Shown piece after piece: positions 46,053 through 54,756 of a stretch of DNA of 64,000 nucleotides (position 1 is its first letter; each line of letters opens with the position of its first letter). Source of the DNA: Clostridium fessum (GTDB taxonomy: Bacteria > Bacillota > Clostridia > Lachnospirales > Lachnospiraceae); assembly GCF_003024715.1 (NCBI RefSeq), contig NZ_PYLO01000004.1, forward strand, positions 186,001 to 250,000, written 5' to 3'. Under the pieces are notes generated by a model. It did not search any database. It saw only the letters and a list, made by a program, of their open reading frames with translations, and was not told the DNA's origin. The position numbers and the translations under genes are program-made.

Positions 46053-47264
46053 TTACTTCTCATCCACAACCTGGAAAATGTAGAACTTCAGATAATAGGA
46101 CGTCTCATCCCCCGCCCACAGAATCGGATGGTCGGCTGCCTGGGTGCGGTATTCGATCTGGCGCAGGCGGCGGTGGGCGCTGCGGGCTGCCTCCTGAATC
46201 GCCTTTGTGAAGAGTTCCGGCGTCATGAAATGGGAGCAGGAGCAGGTGGCGAAGTAGCCGCCGTCCTTTACCAGACGCAGACCGCGAATATTGATCTCGC
46301 GGTAGCCCTTGATGGCATTTTTGACCGAGCTGCGGGATTTTGTGAAGGCAGGCGGATCGAGAATCACGACGTCAAATTGCTCACCTTTTGCCTCTAATTC
46401 CGGAAGCAGGTCAAAGACATCCGCGCACTGAAAGGTGGTAGTGCCGGAAACACCGTTTAACTCTGCATTTTCACGCGCCTGTGCGACGGCAAGTTCGGAC
46501 GCATCCACGCCGATGACCTCTTTGGCGCCAGAGACGGCTGCATTTAAGGCAAAGGAGCCGGTGTGGGTAAAACAGTCCAGAACGCGTTTGCCCGGGCAGA
46601 GACGCTGGATTGCCAGACGGTTGTATTTCTGGTCGAGGAAAAAGCCAGTTTTCTGCCCGTCCTTGACATCTACCAGATAGCGGACACCATTTTCAACGAT
46701 CTCTACTTTTGTATCAAATGGTTCCCCGATAAAGCCCTTATAGCGCTCCATGTCCTCCTGTAAGCGGACCTTAGCGTCGCTGCGCTCGTAAATACCGCGG
46801 ATATGAATGCCGTCTTCCTCAAGCACCTTGACGAGTTTTTCCAGAATCAGCGGTTTCAGACGGTCGATACCGAGCGCCAGGGATTCAACGACCAGCACAT
46901 CGGAAAATTTGTCGATCACGATGCCCGGAAGGAAATCTGCTTCGCCGAAAATCAGGCGGCAGCTGCTGGTATCAACTGTCTGACGGCGGTATTCCCAGGC
47001 ATTGCGGACGCGCATTTCGATAAAAGCATCGTCGATGACAGTATCCTTTTTGCGGGAAAGCATCCGCACGGTAAGCTTGGAGCGGGTGTTGATAAAACCA
47101 CATCCGAGCGGATAACCGTCAAAATCTTCGACACGAAGGATATCGCCATTTTCAAATTCGCCCTCAATTCGTTCAATTTCATTATCATAGATCCACATAC
47201 CGCCGGCTTTCAGGGAACGAGCCTCGCCTTTGCGGATATGGACAACTGCCTGTGTATTCATCAT
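46053..47264 (-). CDS. Class I SAM-dependent rRNA methyltransferase (RlmI-like)
   Basis: 403 residues. An N-terminal PUA-like RNA-binding domain (1-80) with VHIRKGEARSLKAGGMWIYD, a linker EEHRE-type region, then the methyltransferase domain (about 175-400) with DCFTHTGSFALNAAVSGAKE (SAM binding), DPPAFTKSRSS and the catalytic Cys region TCSCSHFM. Family members make m5C in 23S rRNA. It is a single gene with its own terminator; start ATG 47264 (a second ATG follows). Confidence 0.9.
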   Translation of the reverse strand: MMNTQAVVHIRKGEARSLKAGGMWIYDNEIERIEGEFENGDILRVEDFDGYPLGCGFINTRSKLTVRMLSRKKDTVIDDAFIEMRVRNAWEYRRQTVDTSSCRLIFGEADFLPGIVIDKFSDVLVVESLALGIDRLKPLILEKLVKVLEEDGIHIRGIYERSDAKVRLQEDMERYKGFIGEPFDTKVEIVENGVRYLVDVKDGQKTGFFLDQKYNRLAIQRLCPGKRVLDCFTHTGSFALNAAVSGAKEVIGVDASELAVAQARENAELNGVSGTTTFQCADVFDLLPELEAKGEQFDVVILDPPAFTKSRSSVKNAIKGYREINIRGLRLVKDGGYFATCSCSHFMTPELFTKAIQEAARSAHRRLRQIEYRTQAADHPILWAGDETSYYLKFYIFQVVDEK

Positions 47265-47551
47265 GGATGTAACAGTCCTTTCATATAAAATGTAAAATTC
47301 GTTTCATTCATTAAGTATACAAGAGGAGAGAAAGACTGACAAGTGAAAACCGAGAGATGTTTTTAAGCTTCACAGATTTATGATTTTATTTTCACAATTA
47401 CATCACAAATAACTGATAGACTATCTCATGTAAACAGAGAGAGGGCAGAAAGCCTGAGACAGAATATAAGAGTATGAACAATCCGCTGCGGGAAGGTTCG
47501 CAAAATGGACAGTACGCGGCTGTGATTCCTGAGAACAGGAGGTATGAATAT

Positions 47552-49081
47552 ATGTATGACGAGAATGAAAGAAATGAGAGACACGATCAGGATGTAGATT
47601 ATACGGAGGGCGCTTATTCGGACAGCGCTTATGAGGAAAAGAATAACGATACTGCTAAAAAAGAAGAAACTTCCGATTATGGCGGTTATCATGATTCCCG
47701 TTACCGGGGCAGTCTCGATGGAGAACCGGAGGCAGCAGCCGGAGCAGACCCGAAAGAGAATGCAGAGAAGCAGCCGGAACGCAGCTATATTCCGGAAGAA
47801 CGGAGTGGCCGGGGACATGGCTCTAAGAATACTGGTAAGAAAATTGCGGCACTTGTGATGTCGGGCATTTTGTTTGGCTGTGTGGCAGGCGGAACCATGG
47901 TTGGCGTGAATGCACTTTCAAACCGGCTTCTTCCGGGTGAGACCGCACAGGAAACGATCGGTCAGGTTTCCCAGGAGACACAGGCAGATGCGGGCACTAA
48001 AACGCAGGCCTCCATTGGCAACGATGTTTCTTCGATTGTAGAGAAAGCGATGCCGTCCGTTGTAGCGATCAACAACAAGATGATTTATACACAGAACAAC
48101 TGGCTGTTTGGTCAGCAGCAGTACGAGGTGCCGAGCAGCGGTTCAGGAATCATTGCCGGACAGAATGACACGGAACTTCTGATTATTACCAATAACCATG
48201 TCGTTGAAGATTCCGAGGAACTTTCGGTTACCTTTATTGATAACCAGAGCGTTAAGGCAGCGGTCAAAGGTACTGATTCCGATTCGGATCTGGCAGTCAT
48301 TGCCGTACAGCTTTCAGATATACCGGAAGAAACGAGAAAACAGATTAAGGCAGCCGATCTGGGCGATTCTGATTCCCTGAAGCTGGGACAGGGTGTTGTG
48401 GCAATCGGTAACGCACTGGGACAGGGGCAGTCGGTTACCGTCGGTTATGTCAGCGCTTTAAATAAAAAGATAACCATCAACGACGTAGAGCGGACACTTC
48501 TGCAGGTCGATGCGGCGATCAACCCAGGCAACAGCGGCGGCGCACTTTTAAATATGAACGGTGAAGTTATCGGCATCAATGCGGCGAAGTATTCGGACAC
48601 CAGTGTTGAGGGCATCGGCTATGCGATCCCGATTTCACAGGCAAAGGATATTATCAGCGACCTGATGACGAAGACGACGAAGGTAGCTGTCGATGAGAAT
48701 GAGCAGGGCTATCTGGGAATCCAGCTTCAGAATATCGACAGCCAGATGGCGCAGGCGTATGGCATGCCGGAAGGTATCTATGTATACAAGATTGTTGCGG
48801 GCGGCGCGGCATCCAGGTCGGATCTGCGGGAGCGCGATATTATCACCAAGTTTGACGGTGAGAAGGTAAAGAATGGTGATGATCTCAAGAAAATGCTGAC
48901 TTACTATAAGGCAGGTTCCACCGTTACCATGACGGTACAGAGTCTGGAAAATGGCAAATATGTCGAGAGAAACGTACAGATTACACTGGGCTCCAAGAGC
49001 GATATGCCGCAGAGCCAGGATAGCCAGAACGAGAGCCGGAGTGAATCACAGGCAAGTCCGCAGAGAAAACTGGAAAGATAG
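47552..49081 (+). CDS. HtrA/DegP-like trypsin-type serine protease with PDZ domain
   Basis: About 509 residues. A long charged cytosolic tail (1-95), one membrane segment (about 100-122, KKIAALVMSGILFGCVAGGT), the outer protease domain with His in NNHVVEDS, Asp in DSDLAVIAV and Ser in NPGNSGGALL, and a PDZ domain (about 405-490; YLGIQLQNID, VAGGAASRSDLRERDII). It removes or refolds damaged surface proteins. ATG 47552 has AGGAGGT 8 bases upstream and is preferred to the ATG at 47474, which has no clear site. Confidence 0.93.
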   Translation: MYDENERNERHDQDVDYTEGAYSDSAYEEKNNDTAKKEETSDYGGYHDSRYRGSLDGEPEAAAGADPKENAEKQPERSYIPEERSGRGHGSKNTGKKIAALVMSGILFGCVAGGTMVGVNALSNRLLPGETAQETIGQVSQETQADAGTKTQASIGNDVSSIVEKAMPSVVAINNKMIYTQNNWLFGQQQYEVPSSGSGIIAGQNDTELLIITNNHVVEDSEELSVTFIDNQSVKAAVKGTDSDSDLAVIAVQLSDIPEETRKQIKAADLGDSDSLKLGQGVVAIGNALGQGQSVTVGYVSALNKKITINDVERTLLQVDAAINPGNSGGALLNMNGEVIGINAAKYSDTSVEGIGYAIPISQAKDIISDLMTKTTKVAVDENEQGYLGIQLQNIDSQMAQAYGMPEGIYVYKIVAGGAASRSDLRERDIITKFDGEKVKNGDDLKKMLTYYKAGSTVTMTVQSLENGKYVERNVQITLGSKSDMPQSQDSQNESRSESQASPQRKLER

Positions 49082-49190
49082 AAAATATCCCATCAGCGAA
49101 GTGGACTGGAATGGATATTTGCCCGTAACGGTGAAGATACGGAACTGTTGCGAAGCGGAAATGAATAAAATCAGGAAGATATAGAAAAGA

Positions 49191-49254
49191 AGGCAGGTGA
49201 ACCGCCGGTAGATCCTCTTGTAATCAGAGAGGGCGGTGATTCATCTGTCTTTTT
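49191..49254 (+). terminator. Terminator of the htrA-like gene
   Basis: Stem AGGCAGGTGAACCGCC / GGCGGTGATTCATCTGTCT with T5 tail. Confidence 0.75.
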
Positions 49255-49372
49255 GTTTCATAGGAAATTTTTTTATTTTTAAAATGAAATGACGGCTGCT
49301 GTTATGATTTACGTTTTTCGCAAGCTATGATAAAATGAAAAGGTGCTTTCAGATTGGAGGAAATATAAAAAT

Positions 49373-50860
49373 ATGAGTGATAACCAGAATATAGATACGA
49401 CAACCAATATAAACGAAACAGATACAAATAAAACCAGTACAGATCATTCGGATGATTACGAGAAAATCTGCTACGTCTGCCGCCGCCCGGAGAGCAAGGC
49501 GGGAGAGATGATCACGATGCCGGGCGGGATGAATTTCTGCCATGAGTGTATGCAGAAAGCATTTGACTCGATTTCCAAGTCGGGCATGGACTTTTCCAAG
49601 CTTCAAAATATGCCGTTTATGAACATGAATCTCAATGATTTTGCGGGCATGCAGATGCCGAATACAGAAATTCCAGAGAAGAATAAGATCAAGAAAAAGA
49701 GCAAGGCAAAAGACGCGGAGAAACTTCTGACGATGAAGGGTGTTCCGGCACCGCACCAGATCAAGGCGCAGCTGGATGCGTATGTGATCGGGCAGGAGCG
49801 GGCGAAACGGGCAGTTTCAGTGGCAGTCTACAACCATTATAAGCGCGTGATTCTCCGGCAGCAGGACGAGCTCCGGGCAAATGAAAATACGGAAGAAAAG
49901 GCGGAAAACGCGGCGGCACAGGGAATGCAGATGCAGGGCGGCGAGCCGGAGATTGAGAAATCCAACATCCTGATGCTGGGACCGACCGGAAGCGGAAAAA
50001 CGTACCTGGTCAAGACGCTGGCGAAGCTTTTGGATGTGCCGCTGGCGATCGCGGATGCGACGGCGCTCACGGAAGCTGGATATATCGGAGATGATATAGA
50101 AAGCGTAGTCTCCAAGCTTCTGGCAGCGGCTGGAAATGATGTGGAGAAAGCTGAGCAAGGCATCATTTTCATCGATGAGATCGATAAAATTGCGAAAAAG
50201 AAAAATACGATGAGCCGCGATGTCAGCGGTGAGTCGGTACAGCAGGAGCTTTTAAAACTTCTGGAAGGCAGCCAGGTAGAGGTGCCGGTCGGCTCAAACC
50301 AGAAGAATGCACTCACGCCGATGGCGACTGTGGATACGAACAACATCCTGTTTATCTGTGGCGGCGCGTTTCCGGGATTGGATGATATCATCAAGGAGCG
50401 CCTGAAAAAGCGTTCCACGATGGGCTTCAACTCCCATTTGAAGGATGAATTTGACAATGATCCGGATATTTTGAGCCAGGTGACAACGGAAGATCTGCGG
50501 AATTTTGGCATGATTCCAGAGTTTCTCGGACGTCTGCCGGTGCTTGTGAGCCTGCAGGGGCTGACAAAGGAATTGCTGATGCGGATTCTGAAAGAACCGA
50601 AAAATGCGATCCTCAAGCAGTATGAGCGCCTGCTGGCGCTGGATGAGGTCAAACTGGTGTTTGAGGACGATGCACTGGAGTGGATCGCCGAGCGGGCGCT
50701 GGAAAAAGATACGGGTGCCCGTGCGCTGCGTGCCATTTTAGAGGATTTTATGATGGATATCATGTATGAGATCCCGAAAGATCCGAATATCGGATCCGTT
50801 GTGATTACGCGCCCGTATCTGGAGAAGAATGGCGGTCCGCGGATAGAGATGCGGGGATAA
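49373..50860 (+). CDS. clpX: ATP-dependent Clp protease ATP-binding subunit ClpX
   Basis: About 495 residues. The N-terminal zinc-binding domain has two CxxC pairs (CYVCRRPES, FCHECMQKAF). The AAA+ domain has GPTGSGKTYLVKTLAK (Walker A), IIFIDEIDKIAKK (Walker B), the sensor and pore segments, and the C-terminal domain with EDDALEWIAERALEKDTGARALRAILEDFMMD. It unfolds substrates for ClpP. It is longer than the usual 410-430 residues because of inserts at about 55-120 (Met/Asn-rich) and 165-200; clpP and tig are not adjacent here, so it could be a second ClpX-type unfoldase. ATG 49373, with GGAGG upstream. Confidence 0.88.
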   Translation: MSDNQNIDTTTNINETDTNKTSTDHSDDYEKICYVCRRPESKAGEMITMPGGMNFCHECMQKAFDSISKSGMDFSKLQNMPFMNMNLNDFAGMQMPNTEIPEKNKIKKKSKAKDAEKLLTMKGVPAPHQIKAQLDAYVIGQERAKRAVSVAVYNHYKRVILRQQDELRANENTEEKAENAAAQGMQMQGGEPEIEKSNILMLGPTGSGKTYLVKTLAKLLDVPLAIADATALTEAGYIGDDIESVVSKLLAAAGNDVEKAEQGIIFIDEIDKIAKKKNTMSRDVSGESVQQELLKLLEGSQVEVPVGSNQKNALTPMATVDTNNILFICGGAFPGLDDIIKERLKKRSTMGFNSHLKDEFDNDPDILSQVTTEDLRNFGMIPEFLGRLPVLVSLQGLTKELLMRILKEPKNAILKQYERLLALDEVKLVFEDDALEWIAERALEKDTGARALRAILEDFMMDIMYEIPKDPNIGSVVITRPYLEKNGGPRIEMRG

Positions 50861-50962
50861 TAGTTTTTCAGGAACATGATCGGTGAACGGTGTCATGTAT
50901 GTGGTGAAAGTTAGCGATGTAAGGATCCGGAAAAGCAATTTGTGTGTGAAGAGAAAACAGCA

Positions 50963-50978
50963 GAAGTTAATTAACTTC
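50963..50978. repeat. 16-bp perfect palindrome
   Basis: GAAGTTAATTAACTTC, just beyond the end of the converging subtilase gene; a possible weak terminator or protein-binding site. Confidence 0.4.
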
Positions 50979-52674
50979 TCATGGATAAAAAAGAGTTATA
51001 TAGGTTTAACGTCCCATACCCCCACTCCCGGCTGGGATATTCGATGGAATTTCGGCGGTCAGCCCCGCGGATCAGAAATGCCTTGGCAATCGAGGTGTTG
51101 ATCCGCGGGGCTGATGGCGTATAGGCAGACCAGGAGAGCAGGATCGCGGCGGCTCCGGCGGTCATGGCGGCGGCAAATGAGGTTCCGGTTACCTCCTGAT
51201 AATCGGGAAGCGGGAGCCGGACGCCGGGGGCGGCAAGGTCGGGCTTGATAGTTCTGGTGCGGGTAAAACCGCGGCTGGAATGCAGATAGATCCCGCCCGT
51301 CTGGTGGCTGTAGGCGGCGGTGGTGATGATGGCTGCTGTATTGCCCGGATCGGTGATGGTTGTGTCCGGATCCGGGCGCAGAAAGAAGGTTTCATCCGAG
51401 ATAAAGCCGTGCACCGGCAGCCACATATGATATTCACCCTGAATCGAGAGCGTATGGTAGACGCGGATTTTCCAGATTCCGGCGGCGGGGGCATCAAAGC
51501 GCATCAGGATCAGTTCGCTTCCGGTCGCCAGCTCGGAGCTGGTATAGTTGAGGTGAATGGTCGTTCCTTCCAGAAGAAAGGGAATCCGGCGTTCTTCGTC
51601 GCCGGAGAGCCGGATGCGTCCCGTTTCGTCGCCGGAGGGGGATAAAAATCCGACACTGTAAAGCTCCGATTCACGCGCCCACAGTTCCAGCGTAAATCCC
51701 CGTTCGCCGGGACCGACCCGCAGTTCCACATCCTCATAGGAGGTGGAAGCAGGAAATACACTGCGAAAATGGTGCCCGCGCCCGGTTTCATTGCCTCCGG
51801 CGGCGACCAGAATCTGCCCGCTGGCGCGCGACAGGCTGTTCAGATATAGACCAAGCGGCGAAGTGCCGCTGTGGCTTCCGGTATTGGTGCCAAGACCCAG
51901 CAGGATCACAAGGGGCTTTTTCTCCTGCCTGGCAATATAAAGAAGAAACTTGATTCCGAGCATGATGTCGTCCTCCTGAAAGGCGATGGCATCCTCGCGG
52001 ATCAGAAAAAAATCGCGAAGATAGGTTCTGGCTGGTTTCAAGCGTACAACGACCAGTTCCGATTCCGGCGCCGCCCCGGAGAAAAAAGCATCGGCATCTT
52101 CGGAACCGGCGGCGACCAGCGCCATCTGCGTGCCGTGGCGGAGAGGATCCGAGGTGGGGACGATGGAATGCGGATCTTCCGAGCGCAGCGCCTCGTTGAT
52201 GTGGGAACGCTGGTAGACACTTCCGTAGTGCAGCGCATCGATCGGATCCGGCGTGCTAAGCCCCGTGCCCGGAACCGTCTGATCCCAGATGGCGGCGATG
52301 CGCGTGCTTCCATCCGGATCGCGTAACAAGGGATTTGTATAATCGATCCCCGTATCCACAATTCCAATCAGCGTCCCGCGCCCCTTGTTTCCCAGGAAGG
52401 GCTGTTCTGCCGTCCGGGAAATTCCTGCGCTGTCCAGGCTGGATGTATCTAATATGGTATAAAGATTCGGGATCGAGTCATAGCCATACTGCTGGACTGA
52501 GAGCGGCAGCGCCTCCGCCAGAGACCGGTGCCAGATCACATACTCATGATTGACAAAATCATAGCAGCCGGAATCATTTTCCAAAATCTGGTTATAGGTA
52601 AAAGGAAAAAAACGTTCGATAAAATCGGCGGTTTGGTTGTCTGGAAGAGAAGAGCAATTCATAGCGTTTTCCAT
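50971..52674 (-). CDS. Csp-like subtilisin family (S8) peptidase
   Basis: 567 residues with no signal peptide. The subtilase domain is split by a jelly-roll insert (about 320-440), as in clostridial Csp proteases. Asp in GIVDTGID, His in LRHGTQMALVAAGS and Ser in GTSFAAAMTAGAAA are all present, so it should be active. In Clostridium, Csp proteases activate the cortex hydrolase SleC in germinating spores; Lachnospiraceae have several relatives whose roles are not settled. It is a single gene on the minus strand, converging on clpX. Start codon uncertain (52674 or 52662), since neither has a strong site. Confidence 0.85.
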   Translation of the reverse strand: MENAMNCSSLPDNQTADFIERFFPFTYNQILENDSGCYDFVNHEYVIWHRSLAEALPLSVQQYGYDSIPNLYTILDTSSLDSAGISRTAEQPFLGNKGRGTLIGIVDTGIDYTNPLLRDPDGSTRIAAIWDQTVPGTGLSTPDPIDALHYGSVYQRSHINEALRSEDPHSIVPTSDPLRHGTQMALVAAGSEDADAFFSGAAPESELVVVRLKPARTYLRDFFLIREDAIAFQEDDIMLGIKFLLYIARQEKKPLVILLGLGTNTGSHSGTSPLGLYLNSLSRASGQILVAAGGNETGRGHHFRSVFPASTSYEDVELRVGPGERGFTLELWARESELYSVGFLSPSGDETGRIRLSGDEERRIPFLLEGTTIHLNYTSSELATGSELILMRFDAPAAGIWKIRVYHTLSIQGEYHMWLPVHGFISDETFFLRPDPDTTITDPGNTAAIITTAAYSHQTGGIYLHSSRGFTRTRTIKPDLAAPGVRLPLPDYQEVTGTSFAAAMTAGAAAILLSWSAYTPSAPRINTSIAKAFLIRGADRRNSIEYPSREWGYGTLNLYNSFLSMRS

Positions 52675-52747
52675 AGAGATTTTTTAGAATTTAAGATAAG
52701 ATATGCGGTAAAATACGAAAGCTTCCCTATACTCTGTCGGAAAAACT

Positions 52748-52756
52748 TGTTATAAT
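52748..52756 (+). promoter_or_regulatory. Extended -10 promoter
   Basis: TGTTATAAT (TATAAT at 52751-52756), upstream of the LspA-like gene. Confidence 0.45.
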
Positions 52757-52799
52757 AAATATAAGTTAGATAATGACATTTATATGAGGAGGTGCCCTT

Positions 52800-53339
52800 A
52801 TGAAAAAATACCTGTATATGATAGCTGCCCTGTTCGGCATCGATTATTTCTGCAAGGAAAACATAGAAGCCCAGAAACCGGAAGATTTTCCGCGCGACAT
52901 GGAAAAAAGCCATGGAAAGATCCGCCTGTACCGCAATCACAACGACGGTTTCTGTTTTGGAGTAAAAAAAGAAAAGAAAGAACTGGTCCGCATGGTGCCG
53001 GTTGTCTTTACCTCGGCGGCAGCGGGCATTCTGACATGGTTATTGTGCCGGGACGAAGGCAGAAAAGCCGATCGGATCGGTTTTGCCCTCATCACGGCGG
53101 GTGGTTTAAGTAACCTGTATGACCGCCTCAAACGCGGTTATGTGGTAGATTATTTCAGCATCCGGTGTAAATACCTGGAAAAGGTCGTCTTTAATCTGGG
53201 AGACTTTTTTATCTTCGCAGGAAGCGCCCTGATCGCAGCCTCCGATCTGCTGGGAGCCGTCCGTGATCTTAGTTCTCCGGCAGAGGCTCACATAAAAGCG
53301 CTCCGACTGCCGTGGCGAAAGACGGATGAGGCGGAATGA
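52800..53339 (+). CDS. Signal peptidase II (LspA)-like protein
   Basis: 179 residues with about three or four membrane segments. HNDGFCFG corresponds to the NxGAAFG motif, LSNLYDRLKRGYVVDYF to the NxxDRxxxGxVxDF motif with a catalytic Asp, and VFNLGDFFIF to the FNxAD motif with the second catalytic Asp. The first soluble loop is longer than normal and there are substitutions around the motifs, so it may be a divergent member with another substrate. GAGGAGG lies before ATG 52800. Its 3' end overlaps the converging pantothenate kinase gene by 71 bases. Confidence 0.75.
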   Translation: MKKYLYMIAALFGIDYFCKENIEAQKPEDFPRDMEKSHGKIRLYRNHNDGFCFGVKKEKKELVRMVPVVFTSAAAGILTWLLCRDEGRKADRIGFALITAGGLSNLYDRLKRGYVVDYFSIRCKYLEKVVFNLGDFFIFAGSALIAASDLLGAVRDLSSPAEAHIKALRLPWRKTDEAE

Positions 53340-54111
53340 TATAGTCGATTCCAAAGACATCGTGCATCTGATTGAAAATGTCAAAGGTCTTTGCAGCAGG
53401 TGCAAGGCTGGCGAGAGAACCGGTCAGGACGACATTCCGGGTGGTGTCCTGGCTGAGAGCCAGGGACGCCATCACACCCACATTTTCATAAATCATATTG
53501 AAAAGAGCGGCAGCCAGGTCAGCATCCGAGGCGCCGCTTTTGATTCGCCCAAAATTGGCAGCGGTTAAGTCGGCGGCAAGTCCCGGGACATCTTCCTCCT
53601 GCACGTCGGCGATGCGGAGATCTGCCATGGCCTTATTGCCGCGCAGCGCCATCTCTGAGAGGGCAAAAATGTCGGTGACGCCGAGAAAGCGCTCCGCCAT
53701 GCCGGCAAGTGTCCCACCGCCGACGCCGCTTCCGCCCAGATGACGGAAGCCGTTTGTCCTGGAAGCGCGGATAAAGGCAGAGCCGGTTCCAAGGCTGACC
53801 ACCAGCGCTTCGTCAAGCCCGGACAGGTATAGGCCGCCGTGTCCGATGGCATCCAGTTCCAGGGCATGGATGGTCGGGATGCCGAAGATATTTTCATGGA
53901 AATACGTCGAACCGAGCCCGGTCAGGACGATTTTTTCAACATCGTCAAACGAAGCGCCCTGCTGATCCAGGAAACGCCCGAGAACACCGTAAGCCGAGGT
54001 GCGCGGGTCATCCGCGTGAACCTGAAGCGTACCAAGCAGAGTGCCATGCTCATCCAGCGCCGCCGCCTTGGTGCTGGAACTGCCGATGTCGATTCCGAGG
54101 GATAAATTCAT
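53269..54111 (-). CDS. coaW: Type II pantothenate kinase (CoaW)
   Basis: 280 residues of the fumble/PanK-II fold. The ATP-binding start LGIDIGSSSTKAAALD, phosphate 2 motif SLGTGSAFI, GGSGVGGGTLAGMAERFLG and the adenosine motif VVLTGSLAS are present. It phosphorylates pantothenate, the first step of coenzyme A synthesis, and type II enzymes are often not inhibited by CoA. Minus strand, single gene; its last 71 bases run antisense to the end of the lspA-like gene. Confidence 0.9.
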   Translation of the reverse strand: MNLSLGIDIGSSSTKAAALDEHGTLLGTLQVHADDPRTSAYGVLGRFLDQQGASFDDVEKIVLTGLGSTYFHENIFGIPTIHALELDAIGHGGLYLSGLDEALVVSLGTGSAFIRASRTNGFRHLGGSGVGGGTLAGMAERFLGVTDIFALSEMALRGNKAMADLRIADVQEEDVPGLAADLTAANFGRIKSGASDADLAAALFNMIYENVGVMASLALSQDTTRNVVLTGSLASLAPAAKTFDIFNQMHDVFGIDYIIPPHPSFATAVGALLCEPLPEN

Positions 54112-54131
54112 TTGCTTATCTCCTTTATGAT

Positions 54132-54199
54132 ATTCCTGCTGCCACCGCGTTTCCTTACGGCACTTTCGGTTCCAAAAGTGCCTATCCGTGAACAGTAAC
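54132..54199. repeat. Dispersed MITE-like repeat, partial copy 3
   Basis: 68 bp equal to the right half of copy 2 at 56469 (ATTCCTGCTGCCACC at the left, GTGAACAGTAAC at the right). The left half is missing. Confidence 0.8.
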
Positions 54200-54388
54200 G
54201 CTGGTTTGTATCTTTTATGACTGTAAGAATTGGATTGTTTTTATAAACATTATAGGGTAAAGTAAAATAAAGTGCAATGGAAGAATGTGGTCCGAATGTT
54301 CTTAAAATGATATTTCAAATGGATAACATAAAGATTTATATGTCACGCCCAAGCTTTGTTGAGATTCCGGCAGAGACTGAAATATGCT

Positions 54389-54590
54389 TTAATGATAAGG
54401 AAATAGTGACCGAAAATACGGGATATCAGGCATGGTGGAGCAGAGAGTATGAGGTCCATGTTTAATAAGGAGTTCTTTAAGTGTTCCCAGTTTACGCACA
54501 TTAACAGATGTACTTTTTCCCTCGTTATTAATATAGCTTTTTGCAATATAAAAAGACTCCGAATTTTTTTGACACAAAAAAAAGCAGGTT
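54389..54590 (-). pseudogene. Remnant of an IS1634-type transposase N-terminus
   Basis: The minus-strand reading gives SESFYIAKSYINNEGKSTS, then VNVRKLGTLKELLIKHGP, the usual start of IS1634-family transposases. After KHGP it runs into unrelated sequence, and the upstream start is unclear. The rest of the gap (54200-54676) contains no supportable gene; a 62-codon plus-strand frame at 54277 is not recognised. Confidence 0.45.
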
Positions 54591-54676
54591 CTATGCGGCC
54601 TGCAAGGTATTTTTCTATTATTCAACGGTCAAACTCCCGGAGACGGCAGAAGTATGGAAATGCAAGCCTGTATTTA

Positions 54677-54705
54677 TTGACAGAACCTATGAAATACGGT
54701 AGAAT
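54677..54705 (+). promoter_or_regulatory. Promoter of the CorC-type gene
   Basis: TTGACA (54677-54682), 17 bp, TAGAAT (54700-54705). A near-consensus sigma-A promoter. Confidence 0.7.
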
Positions 54706-54756
54706 CAACCTTAAAAAAGAGTAATCCCCTACATGGGGAGATAGGAGTTGAGTTTT

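Noticed and set aside
54277-54465. 62-codon plus-strand frame as a gene
   Set aside because: No ribosome-binding site, no known family, and it overlaps the IS1634-type remnant on the other strand.
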